The notes under the pieces: generated by a model
Database searches by the model: none
Told to the model about the DNA's origin: nothing
The model's input: only the letters and a program-made list of their open reading frames with translations
Shown here: in pieces, positions 45,323 to 56,106 of the stretch
How positions within the stretch are numbered: the stretch's first letter is position 1
How the letters are laid out: each line of letters starts with the position of its first letter
Translations under genes and position numbers: made by a program
Assembly (NCBI GenBank): GCA_039707465.1
Contig: CM077645.1
Coordinates: 66,041,850-66,105,849 of the forward strand
Direction of reading: 5' to 3'
Source: Rhabdophis nuchalis
Lineage: Eukaryota; Chordata; Lepidosauria; Squamata; Natricidae
Length of the DNA: 64,000 bases

Positions 45323-48300
45323 TTATTTATATACCGCCTCCTCTCCCCAGAGGGATTCGGAGCGATGCACAGGGAATAAAAACCAATATAAAATACATAG
45401 AAAAATAAATAGTTAAAAAACGAATTAAACAATTGTCCCTGCACTAAAATCCCCTAAATTAAATTACACTAAAACCCCTAAAACCCTATCAAAAGACGGG
45501 AGCCTAACTTAGGCCGGCCAAGCAGAAAAAGTGTGTTTTGAGTTTTTGACGGAAGGAGCGGAGGTCCATAGTTGTTCTAATTTCGGGGGGAAGGTCGTTC
45601 TAGAGGGCTGGGCCTGCCACAGAGAAGGCCCTTCCCCTGGGCGTCGCCCACTGGCATAGCCTAGTGGACGGCACCCAGAGTAGTCCCTCTCTGTGGGAGC
45701 GGATCAGCCACAGGGATGTATGGGGCAGAATCCGTTCCCACAGATAACTAGGTCCCGTGCCATGGAGCGCTTTAAAGATGATAACTAACACCTTGAAGCG
45801 CACCCGAAAGACGACAGGTAGCCAGTGCAGCTCGCGCAAGAGCAGTGTTACGTGGGTAAACCTTGAGGTTCCCATTATTGCTCGCGCGGCTGCATTCTGG
45901 ACCAGCTGAAGTCTTCGGGTGCACCTCAAGGGGAGCCCCATGTAGAGAGAATTGCAGTAGTCCAGTCGGGATGTCACGAGGGCATGAGTGACTGTGCAGA
46001 GGGCATCCTGATCCAATAGGGGGCGCAACTGGCGTACCAGGCGAACCTGGTAAAACGCCCTCCTGGCCACGGCTGTCACTTGATCTTCCATGGACAGCCG
46101 GGTATCCAGGAGGACGCCCAAGTTGCGCGCCCCATCCACAGGGGTAAGATGTTCATCCCCTATGGCCAGTGATGGAATCAACTGGTTGAATCGGGCGGCT
46201 GGAAACCACAGCCACTCGGTCTTGGACGGGTTGAGTCTGAGTCTGTTACTTCCCATCCAGGCCCGCACGGCTTCCAGGCACTGGCACATCACCGCTATGG
46301 CATCATTGGGGTGGTTTGGGGTAGATATATACAACTGCGTATCGTCAGCGTAGAAGTGGTACTCTACCCCAAAACCACGGATGATCTCACCCAGCGGCTT
46401 CATATATGTGTTGAACAGGAGAGGCGAGAGGACCGACCCCTGAGGCACCCCACATGTGAGGGGTCTCGAGGTCGACCTCTGCTCTCCTGTCAACACAAAT
46501 TGCGATCGACCGGAGAGGTAGGAGGAGAACCACCGTAAGACGGTGCCTCTCACCCCCAACCCCTCCAGCTGATGCAATAGGATACCATGGTCGATGGTAT
46601 CAAAAGCCGCTGAGAGGTCTAATAGGACCAGGATGGAGGAACAACCCCCATCTCTGGCCCTCCAGAGATCATCTACCAACGCGACCAATGCCGTCTCGGT
46701 GCTGTGCCCGGGCCGGAAGCCAGACTGGCGCAGGTCCAGATAATCAACTTCCTCCAGGTGACGGGGAAACTGTTGTGCCACCACACTCTCTACAATCTTC
46801 GCCAGGAAGGGAAGGTTGGAGACGGGACGATAGTTGACTAATAAAGCTGGGTCCAGAGAGGGCTTCTTCAGGAGGGGCCTCACCATGGCCTCTTTAAGGG
46901 AGGCAGGCAAGAAACCCTCACTCAGAGAAGCATTGACAACCTCCTGGAGCCAGCCTCGTGTCGCCTCCCAGGATGTCAGTACAAGCCAGGAGGGACACGG
47001 GTCCAATAAACATGTGGTGGCTCACAGTAGCCCACGTAACCTGTCCATATCCTCGGAAGTAACAGAGTCAAACTCCTCCCAGCCAAGACCCACCTCGTGG
47101 GATCCCACTGGGCTATCGATGGAGACTAGCTCGTTCTGAATCTGAGCGATTTTCTCCTGCAGATAAATCACAAATTCCTCTGCTCTACCCTGTAATGGGG
47201 TTTCCCGCACCCTCTGTTGTAGGAGGGAGCGGGTCACCCTAAACAGAGCGGCAGGGCGGTTATCTGCGGATGCTATGAGAGTGGCACAATGATGGCGTTT
47301 GGCCACTCTCAGCGCCACAATGTAAGTCCGTAAATGGGCTCTTACCTGTGTCCGGTCAGATTCAGACCGAGTGGATCTCCATCTTCTCTCTAGGCATCTC
47401 TTGTGGCATTTCATCACCCTTAGCTCCTCGGTAAACCAAGGAGCCAGGGTGGCTCACCGCCGCAAGAGAGGCCGCAAGGGCGCGACCTGATCCAAGGCTC
47501 CCGTGGTCACAGTATTCCATGCGGCCACGAGGTCCTTCATCGGGGCGCGGGTCAGGGGTACAGGAAGTGGCCCAAGTGCCGCCTGGAACCCGTCAGGGTC
47601 CATCAGGTGCCTGGGGCGGAACCAAATAGATGGCTCGGGTTCCGCTTCCCCGCGGTGGGGAGTAGCAATTGGAAAGTCGAGCCGGAGAAGTGAGTGGTCT
47701 GACAATGACAAGGGCGTGATGACTATATCCCCTATACCCAGATCACTCTTCCGTTGGCCAGAGACAAAGATCAGATCCGGTGTATGTCCACCCTCGTGGG
47801 TGGGGCCTTGAATTAACTGGGTCAGGTCTATGGCCATCATGGAAGCCATGAACTCCCGAGCTACCTCGGATGATTCGCCCACCAATGGCAGATTAAAGTC
47901 CCCCATGACTAAAAGTCTGGGGGTCTCCCCTGCCATTGTAGTGATCACCTCGAGGAGCTCGGGCAGGGCTGCTGTTACATAGCGGGGAGCCAGGTATACA
48001 ACCAGCAAGCCCAACTGCCTCCCTAGGCGCCACTTCACACAGAGGGACTCACAACCGGTAGTCTGTGGCACAACGGTCTCTCTCAGCTCCAGACCTTCCC
48101 TAACAATAACCGCTAACCCACCACCCCTGCCTAGGGCCCGGGGCTGATGAAAAGCGCGGTAACCTGGGGGGCACATTTCAACAAGTGGAAGTCCTCCCTT
48201 GTGGCCCAACCAGGTCTCCGCAATTCCTACCAGGTCCGGCTCCCCCTCTGACACAAGGTCATGTATGAGGGGGGCTTTGTTGACCACGGACCTGGCATTG

Positions 48301-48640
48301 CAAAACATCAGCCGCAGGCCCTGGCTCTGTACTCCCTGACCACCTAGCCTGCGGGGGTTGTGGCACCTGACCGTTTGCAACCAACGGCCCCGTGCCCCCA
48401 ACTGGGAGGATAGAACTTGTCTCCCCTCGGACCTGCCTCTCCCTGCAACCCTCTGGATGGGTTGACCCTCCAGAGGAACGACTCGTATTTCCCCCCTCCC
48501 GGCGGATCCTTCGGCCTCCTTCCGTCGTCTGCTGGTCCGGTCCTTTTTCTTCTCACTCGTCTCTACCTGTCTATACCCTCCCCCCTCCCTGGTACCCCCT
48601 AAAATAGACAACAATTTACACACTAAAAAACCCCTAAGTT
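45323..48640 (-). mobile_element. L2-type LINE, near-complete ORF2 copy
   Basis: The 3' block ('ctccccagagggattcgg' region) is at 45340-45375 and ORF2 fills 45504-48623. The element is GC-richer than its surroundings. No separate ORF1 is visible upstream; the sequence turns AT-rich near 48605-48640, so the copy is probably 5'-truncated there. Confidence 0.9.
45504..48623 (-). pseudogene. L2 ORF2 (endonuclease and reverse transcriptase), three stops
   Basis: A single reading frame of 1,040 codons. After about 100 basic residues comes an apurinic-type endonuclease (RLMFCNARSVVNK, IAETWL, VMGDFNLP, SLSDHSLL), then RT ([56 protein letters not shown] encoded at 46341-46352) and the C-terminal ELHWLPV segment. 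It is broken only by in-frame stops at 47454-47456 (TGA), 47022-47024 (TGA) and 45600-45602 (TAG, where relatives have Trp). There are no frameshifts. The TGA codons could come from methyl-CpG decay of CGA. Non-functional, but a good template for the local L2 family. Confidence 0.9.
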
Positions 48641-48982
48641 TGAAATCTATCTGGAGCCTTTAGTCTGTTTGTAACTTTATAAATGTAAAGTTTTAATCAT
48701 CCTTTTGCTTTTTATTCCAGAAAGATAATTAAGCCCTTAAACTTGTATTTAAAAAATTATTTCAGTCAGGATTGAAGGAAACGTATTTGATGTTTTCAGA
48801 CTTATTGATCCAAAGATTCCTTATTTCTGAAAATAACTAAAAGTAATGCATTCTTAATAAATAATAATTTCTCAAAGTGGTTAGAAAAGGAACTATGTGA
48901 AACCAGTGTCCTTAAAAATGCCAATCATGGGATGAGCAACATAATTAATCATAACATCTCTCTAATCCTAGAGCTTTAAATC
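48641..48982. other. Unique sequence
   Basis: Nothing recognised. Confidence 0.5.
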
Positions 48983-48990
48983 CATTAGAG

Positions 48991-49117
48991 CATGGGTGTC
49001 AAACTGTTACATTATGGTGGCATCACGTGACTTATTAAGTCTTTCCCCCCCTTTGTTAAACCGGGCATGGCCAGTGTGTGGCCCATCCAGTCCATAGGCC
49101 AGAGTTTGACAGTCCTG
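48991..49117. mobile_element. Short hAT element
   Basis: Ends 'catgggtgtcaaact' and 'agtttgacagtcctg'. Perfect 8-bp duplication CATTAGAG at 48983-48990 and 49118-49125. 127 bp, non-coding, a relative of the CAGGGGTGTC-type element at 15.6 kb. Confidence 0.85.
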
Positions 49118-49125
49118 CATTAGAG

Positions 49126-50097
49126 ATTTCTATCTTGTGATCTCCTTGTGAAGAGCAATTGAATTGAACCGTTGGCCAATATCAAATATTTTCTTTGTTT
49201 GAAAAGAAATTACTTGCTGGCTCTTCTCTATGTCATTGGCTTTTCTTCTCTGGAAATCAGATTAATATCAACAGCCTAAATATGCTGTAACAGAACATTT
49301 AAAAACACTCTTTGGAACCAAAGGCAACCAAAGAATGGATTAGAATTCAATTTGTGGCTGTCCTGCAAGCTGAATCATTCAACCTTCTAATTTGTGAGTA
49401 CAAAATTCTTGTTGATTTAATCGTCGATGGAGCATTGATTCTGGTCTTTGTTGAAAAAATTGTGTCTGAATTTCTGAGTGAGGATGTTCTCCCAATATCT
49501 AAAATTATCTGATACTCCTGCCAAACATCTGCTGCTATGACAAATTACCTACTATAGTAAGTGTGAGGGTCAAAGCTAGTAAAAAAATAAGGAATAAAAA
49601 AGAAGCAGTTGGATATGGAACCTAACCTCCTATTTCAACTATCTGCCTCTCAGCTGCCTCTGAATCTATTGATATCATCAAAAAGCAGCATCCTTCCTGT
49701 TGAAATAGCACGATGACTTTTCTGTCAAAGAACATAACTGACCAGCAACATTTTGCTAAGAATTTCTATTGTATTGTTTGGAGTACATGATATAATTCAA
49801 GCTGTAAATAAATGCTTTATTTCAGATAACATTTTTTTTTAGTAAAATGCAATTTTAAAATTTTCTACTAAGGTTTTTTTTTTAACTGAAATGAGAATAA
49901 ATAGATGAGGCAATATCAATGGAAAACCTGAAATGTTTACTTTTTTTAAATTTCCTTTCAATTAAACAGAAGAAAAAATATAAACCACTGAAAAAATAAA
50001 GCAAAGCAACAACAAAAATTATATGTACTTAGCTATGTAGTTTAACAAAACAGTTTCAATAAAAGATAAGCATATTTTAATGTAATTACTGTCATTA
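49126..50097. other. AT-rich unique sequence
   Basis: Nothing recognised. Confidence 0.5.
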
Positions 50098-50289
50098 CAG
50101 ATAGTCCTCATTTATGACCACTTATTCAAAATTATGATAGTGCTGAACAAGAAGATTTAGGATTGATGATCAAACCTGTGATTATTACAGGATCCTGGCA
50201 GTAACATGATCATAATTTGGGTGTTTGGCAACAGGCATGCATTTATGACAGTCATAGTATCCACGGTTGCATGGTTGTCATCTGTGACA

Positions 50290-50534
50290 TTCACAACCAC
50301 AAAGAAGAAGGAGTCAATCTATTCTCCAAAGCACCTGAGGGTAGGAAAAGAAGCAATGTGTGGAAACCAATAAAGAAGAGAAGCAACCCAGACCTAAGAA
50401 GACATTTCCTGACAATCAGAACAATTAATCAATAGAACTTGCTTGCTTAGAGAATGCTCTAACACTGGATGTTTTAAAGAAGAGATTGGTTTCCTGCCTA
50501 AGCAGGGGCTTGAACTAGAAAACCTTGCAGGTCC
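50290..50534 (+). mobile_element. CR1 LINE 3' fragment
   Basis: Encodes decayed EEGVNLFSKAPEGRKRSN and NPDLRRHFLTIRTINQ as in the 31.9-kb CR1, then 'tttcctgcctaagcagggg' and 'aggtcccttctattc'. Confidence 0.88.
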
Positions 50535-50622
50535 CTTCTATTCTATTCTATTCTATTCTATTCTATTCTATTCTATTCTATTCTGTTCCGTTCCATTCCA
50601 TTCCATTCCATTCCATTCCATT
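50535..50622. repeat. (TTCTA)n then (TTCCA)n pentamer repeat
   Basis: The CR1 3'-terminal repeat expanded into two successive pentamer versions. Confidence 0.95.
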
Positions 50623-50809
50623 GCTTTCAAAAAGCAAAATCAATGGCAAAGTTGGGAGGAAATCAGAAGTTATGGTCACATAATGTCTCAATCAACATCC
50701 ACCAGTAATGTGTTTAGCAGTCACAGCCAGGTTTGCCATCATAAATTGACATGGTCATGTGATGTTTTGCTACAGAATTGTCATTCCCAATTTCAGTAAG
50801 GACTATCTG

Positions 50810-52774
50810 ATTATAATCAACATTTGTAATCCATCATGTAACAATAAGTCTTCAATTCACTGAATCATATATTTATCTCTCCACAGTTGAAGAAGTAATC
50901 TCTTAGCAATAAGAAAGATATGGAAATACAGGTAGCAAATATTTGTTTAATTAGATGGTCCCTAGATTTTCTGAATATTTAATTAACCATGGCTACAAGA
51001 GATGAAGCTAGGGAACCAACACCCAGAGATGAAGTATCAGAACACCTGGAATTAACTGTTGAACAGAGTTAACTCTAGACATCCATGACTGCAGGTAATT
51101 TGAGAAACAATGACAAATGCAGAAGAATAGAAATAGGGGAAGTATGGGAAAAAGAAAAGAAGGAGAAAGAGAATTGGTTATCTTGGTAGTGAATGCCAAG
51201 AAGACTGAATATAAATGTTAATCCAGAAGAACATCAATGAAAATAGGCTTGGAAGGGGGAAGTGAGAACAACACAAAAAGGCTAAGTAATGAACAAGTTC
51301 TCTCTGGCAAGCTTGATTCTGAGAAATGGCTGCACAGTATTTATGACTAAAATTATAAGTGCTAAATTAATTGAAGGGTTTAGTGATGGGAAAACATATT
51401 GAAGTTCCAGTTATTTAGGCTACTATTGTATTATGTAGGCTATCCTTCTAGAGGCGCATGTAGGGTTTAGCACTCTAACTACTCATCTAGATCCCATTTT
51501 TATAAAATGAAACAAGCATTCTTCATCAAAAACCTGACAGTAGAAAGCTGATTAGTATGTAACAACTCTGCCAACTCTATTAGCAATTGGCAGCCGTTTG
51601 TCGTATTGTCACTGCAGCAAGACTGCAGTAAGACTCATAACAAGAGAAATCAGGTCATTGATATAGCAACTCAGATAGAAGTATTGGGAGGAGATTCTGA
51701 CTAAACTGTCCATTAAGATCAGAAGTAGCCCTCCTGGCAAAGTATGCAGATTAATATAATCTATAGAGACTTGGGATGCCACAAGAGAGTGAAGGAGGCA
51801 GGAGTTTTGATCTTACAGTATCTATAATGATCTGCAGAAAAGGCTACAATAGCATTAAGACTGAAAGCAGAAATTTTGAAATGGATGGATTATAAAATGC
51901 AGTGATTCAAATGGCTTAAATTAAAGTCTGGAGACAAAAGGACTGTTGAACAGTGTGGCCTTTCAAAGGGATCTATTTTCTCAAGCTAAAATCCTACAGC
52001 ATTCTCCTCACCTTACTTTGCACTTTGGTGTCTGTCCCCCCTCCCATCGTCTTGAATATTTTGGTGTAGGAAATGCCAAGATAAAGGTTTTAAGTGCATT
52101 AAATAAATAATATTTCTGCCAAAACCTATAGCTGCATCTTCAGAGACAGGTTTTTTTTTTAAACATTTCTGCATATTCATTCTTAACACATACACAGTTA
52201 TGCACAGGTAATCTTTATTATGTGTTTGATTATTATTTTTTCTTTCATTTTCAAAAGTGTAGATTCTGCTTGATCATCTGTGGCCTTTTGCTACAGTGCT
52301 TGCCCAACATACCATAGCTGTACCTATCTGCAAATTGCTTTGCCACTTGCAGGGAATAAAACATTCCAGAACACAAATTACGGTTAAGGAGAAAAAGGAT
52401 TTATCTCAATTGTATTAGGGAAACCATTAGCCACTGCAACCTTATTTCTGTTCTGTCGGTGGAAAGGCATTCTGTCTGGCAAAACTGGCTCAGAAACTAC
52501 CAAAGTTGTCAAATGACACTGGGAATTAACAGTTCTGCAGATCAAGCAGATTAAATCATGCGTAATAAATAAATAAATAAATAAAAACAAATAAATCAGA
52601 GGTTGATTTAGTCAGGTAAAGGCAGCCCTGCATAACTAATTATACCTAATCTGAAAGAATTTGAGGCAAAAATAGGAAATATTTCATTTGCACTCTGTTG
52701 TTCCTGAACATCTTTGTTATAGATACCAAAGTTCCCTATGAAATATATTTTTGTGTTTTGCCATTGTGTCTTAA
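50810..52774. other. Unique sequence
   Basis: Nothing recognised apart from a short (AAAT)n run near 52565-52585. Confidence 0.5.
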
Positions 52775-52962
52775 CTGACTTCTAACAACTACCCCTGCAG
52801 TTTTCTTAGCAAGAATTTCAGAAGTAGTTTGCCATTGCCTGCTTCCTATGTCTTCCTTGAGAGTGACTGGTCTGAGGTCACCTTTGTTCCTAAGGCAGGA
52901 CTAGAACTCACAGTCTCCTGGTTTCTAGCCTATTATATTGAACTGCTAAACTAACTGGTTCT
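52775..52962 (-). mobile_element. tRNA-derived SINE (second family), antisense
   Basis: 'actagaactcacagtctcct' and 'ggtttctagcctattatatt' are the reverse complement of the head seen at 30.2 kb, and 'gtttgccattgcctgcttcc' belongs to the body. Moderately decayed. Confidence 0.7.
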
Positions 52963-53011
52963 TATTCCTTTTTTTGCTCTGTTCAAATGATAGAGTGTAA
53001 TGGAATGGAAC

Positions 53012-53133
<122 letters not shown>

Positions 53134-53151
53134 GATGGAGGACTGATAATA

Positions 53152-53594
53152 ATAATAGAACCATTGAGTTCTGGAGGTGTTACATTGAAGAATTCAGAAA
53201 GCATAGACAGAGCTGATAGCAACAAAATCAACAAAACACACATTTTGGGGACAAGGTAAAACAGGGATGCCATATATTTCAGACTATAAAATGCACCAAA
53301 ATATAAGACTCACCAAGATTTTGAAGAGGCAAATTTTTAAAAAAAGGTTTTTGCACTGTGCAGACCTCCCAAAAATGACCGGGTTTTTTCACAAAAACGG
53401 GCCAATTTTTTGTCAAAAGGGGGGCATGCATAGCCTTTAAGAAGCTTATAGAGTGCTCCTAAGAGCTGGGGGGAGCGCGCAAAAAATGGCTTGTTTTTTG
53501 CTCATTTATGCCCATTTTTGCAGTCTGGAAGTTTCCTAAAGGCTATGCATGGCTATTTTGGTGAAGGGGAGGGGTTTCAGGAAGCTAAAAATGC
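53152..53594. repeat. Tandem duplication, copy 1 (with empty L1 site)
   Basis: Begins 'atagaaccattgagttctgg' and holds most of a MITE starting at about 53270. The sequence 'gcctttaagaagcttatag' at about 53434-53452 is uninterrupted here and is the pre-insertion site of the L1 in copy 2. It is about 97% identical to copy 2 by eye. It stops where an ATT array begins. Confidence 0.9.
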
Positions 53595-53732
<138 letters not shown>

Positions 53733-53885
53733 ATTATAAAAGAGATCCAAAGACGATATGACAAATTCAAAATGTACCCATTATTACATTATGGGAGAAC
53801 CTTACTAGGCTAACTTCACTGATAGCAGAATTAGAAATACAAGACTACTGGCAATTAGATATCTAGCTAAGTCAGACTATAAGCT

Positions 53886-54180
53886 TATAGAACCATTGAG
53901 TTCTGGAGGTGTTACATTGAAGAATTCAGAAAGCATAGATAGAGCTGATAGCAACAAAATCAACAAAACACACATTTTGGGGACAAGGTAGAACAGGGAT
54001 GCCATATATTTCAGACTATAAAATGCACCAAAATATAAGACTCACCAAGATTTTGAAGAGGCAAATTTAAAAAAAAAGGTTTTTGCACTGTGCAGGCCTC
54101 CCAAAAATGACCGTTTTTTTTCACAAAAACGGGCCACTTTTTTGTCAAAAGGGGGGCATGCATAGCCTTTAAGAAGCTTA
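53886..54180. repeat. Tandem duplication, copy 2, left part
   Basis: Same sequence as 53152 onward. It is interrupted after the AAGAAGCTTA target duplication (54171-54180) by the L1, and continues at 60031. Confidence 0.9.
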
Positions 54181-54804
54181 AAGGGGGGCGTGGTTATGGC
54201 CGGATGAGGTGAGGACGTTTTCTCCACCTCGTAGGGCTTCTTTTTACCAACAAATGTGGATTAAAGTGATTAAAACGCGCCGCTGAGAGCTGGAAATGTT
54301 TATAGATGTTTTGGAAGGTCGGTGTGACTTGTAAATTGCTTTTTCAAAGTGATCGGACAACTCGAACTGCTTGAATTTCAAAGTTTTGTTTCTCCGTGGA
54401 GCAGAGAGTTGGCGAGCGGCCGAGGTAAGGGGGGTTACCCTTTGTCTCTGGCAAAGATCATTTGCATGCCTTTTGTCTTGCTACAAGGCGGTAAATACAA
54501 GCTGAAGTTTAAGAAAGAAGGAAGTTGGTGATGGCATGTGGATTATAACTCCTTTGAACTTTCTAATTCTTTTTAAGTGGACTGTGTGAGCTGAATGTAG
54601 CGGACAAGCTTTTTCGATTACACTTAAAATGGAGGCTTAAAAGTTAAATAAACTGGGGAAGCTCCCCTAGGCTTTTTTTTTTTTGGCTCTTTGGTGCATT
54701 TTAAGCCGGCTTAGCCTTATTTGATTTGGAACACTGTTTGCCCTTAGTCTTTAAGAGACCCTCTTGGCAAAGAAGTATAAATATAAAGTCTGTTTTGAAC
54801 TGAA
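54181..54804 (+). promoter_or_regulatory. L1 5' UTR and internal promoter region
   Basis: 624 bp beginning AAGGGGGGCGTGG. An ATGGCC core at 54196-54201, about 16 bp into the element, resembles the YY1 site at the start of mammalian L1 where it sets the transcription start. No TATA box is needed in L1. A T-run lies at 54671-54682. Promoter activity is inferred from position. Confidence 0.6.
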
Positions 54805-55839
54805 ATGTCGACTCAACAGCCTTCAGAGCTGGAAAGGATCTTCGGAGCTTTGAATACAATTGGCGAAAAGTTAACCGGATTAACGGATCATGTGGCTAAT
54901 TTGACATTGGAAGTTCAAAAAGCTAAAGAACAGATAAGTGAATTGAATGTTAGTTTTGTAAAGCAAAACGCGGAGGTGAAATTTATTAAAGATGAAATTG
55001 AACAAATTCATGCACACGACGCACAAATTGATCGTAAGATGGAAGGAATTTTTTATAAAAACCAGCAGCAAGATAAGAGAATTAGTCTTTTGGAGGAAGA
55101 AGCTAGAAAATTCAATATTGTTATACGTAATATTCCAGAAAATAGACCGGACGATTTGAAGCAGAGGGTGCTAAAATGGTTGAATGATTTTGGATTTGAA
55201 TATACAGCAGCAAATTTAGTAAGTGTTTTTAGAATTGGTTATAAGAGGCAAGGTGGAGCGGTTAGAAATGTTTTAGTAAGATTTGCAAACCTTGGAGATA
55301 AACTAGAGGTTATGGCAAAAATAAGAGATCTGGAAGGTGTTCCTAAGTTTGAGGAGAAAGAGATTCAAGTTTTTCCGGATATTTCCAGGGAAGACAGAGC
55401 TTGGAGATATCATTTGAAACCAGTTACAAAGCTCTTGAGAGACAATGATATTAAGTACAATTGGAGGCCACTACAGCAACTTAAGTTTTTTTATAAAGGA
55501 AGGATGCATACTATTACTTCAGAAACAGATGTATTAAGATTAATTCGGGGGCTTGGGCTGATTGAGAAAGAGGAAGATTTGGTAGAAATTAAAGATTATA
55601 TGCTTAAGACGGGTGGAGTACAAGAGGAATCCCCAATTTTGGAAGAAAGAGGTGCAACTGGCGGCCAGGATCCCAAGAGTTTAAAGAGAAAAGAAATTTC
55701 CCCGGCAGTCTCTGAGTATAAGAAAATTCGTGAAGATACTGAACGAACGCCAGACAAGATGGAGGATCTTAGTAAAAAGCAGGAAGCTGAGTCCGGGGTG
55801 AAGCCAGCCTTGTCTTCTTTTTTTGAAAGTGGAATTTAA
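54805..55839 (+). CDS. L1 ORF1 protein (RNA-binding chaperone)
   Basis: 344 residues. L1 ORF1p forms trimers that coat L1 RNA and act as a nucleic-acid chaperone in the cytoplasmic RNP. Residues about 15-100 have the heptad-like pattern of a coiled coil (trimerisation). Residues about 105-185 fit an RRM, with NIVIRNIPE near the start and RNVLVRF as the second strand motif. Residues about 190-265 (FPDISREDRAWRYHLKPV, then KFFYKGRMHTI) fit the C-terminal domain. The tail after 270 is charged and low-complexity. The length is typical of vertebrate ORF1p. The start ATG is the first of the frame. Confidence 0.92.
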   Translation: MSTQQPSELERIFGALNTIGEKLTGLTDHVANLTLEVQKAKEQISELNVSFVKQNAEVKFIKDEIEQIHAHDAQIDRKMEGIFYKNQQQDKRISLLEEEARKFNIVIRNIPENRPDDLKQRVLKWLNDFGFEYTAANLVSVFRIGYKRQGGAVRNVLVRFANLGDKLEVMAKIRDLEGVPKFEEKEIQVFPDISREDRAWRYHLKPVTKLLRDNDIKYNWRPLQQLKFFYKGRMHTITSETDVLRLIRGLGLIEKEEDLVEIKDYMLKTGGVQEESPILEERGATGGQDPKSLKRKEISPAVSEYKKIREDTERTPDKMEDLSKKQEAESGVKPALSSFFESGI

Positions 55840-56106
55840 AGAACAGCCCGAAGAGGTGATCCGACCATCGGCACGTCCCACTCCCCCGCACTCTTTATAT
55901 AGAGGCGATATCTGATTGAGGATGTGGGGGATGAAGATTGCTTGTTATTTGTTGTGGTTGTTGTGTTTGATATTTGAGTTTTTTGCTTATGTTGTTTGTT
56001 ATATATTGTTTGTGGAGTTTTATGTTTTTGTATGTCTTTTTTGTTTGGTGTTTGGTGTGCACATAAAGGAAGAGGAGGGGTCAGGCTTAAAAAAGTTACC
56101 GCTTAA
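55840..56106 (+). other. L1 inter-ORF spacer
   Basis: 267 bp, T-rich after 55950. It contains a 67-codon hydrophobic frame (55916-56119) that overlaps the ORF2 start; it is probably a by-product of T-richness, although its position is like that of reinitiation spacers. Confidence 0.6.

Larger units (their letters stand above)
50098..50809. mobile_element. TA-target MITE split by a CR1 fragment
   Basis: Ends 'cagatagtcctcattta' and 'taaggactatctg'; TA precedes the left end and AT follows the right. Interior 'aatttgggtgtttggcaac' and 'gacatggtcatgtgatg' resemble the 43.0-kb element. The CR1 fragment and its pentamer tail (50290-50622) interrupt it. Confidence 0.65.
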
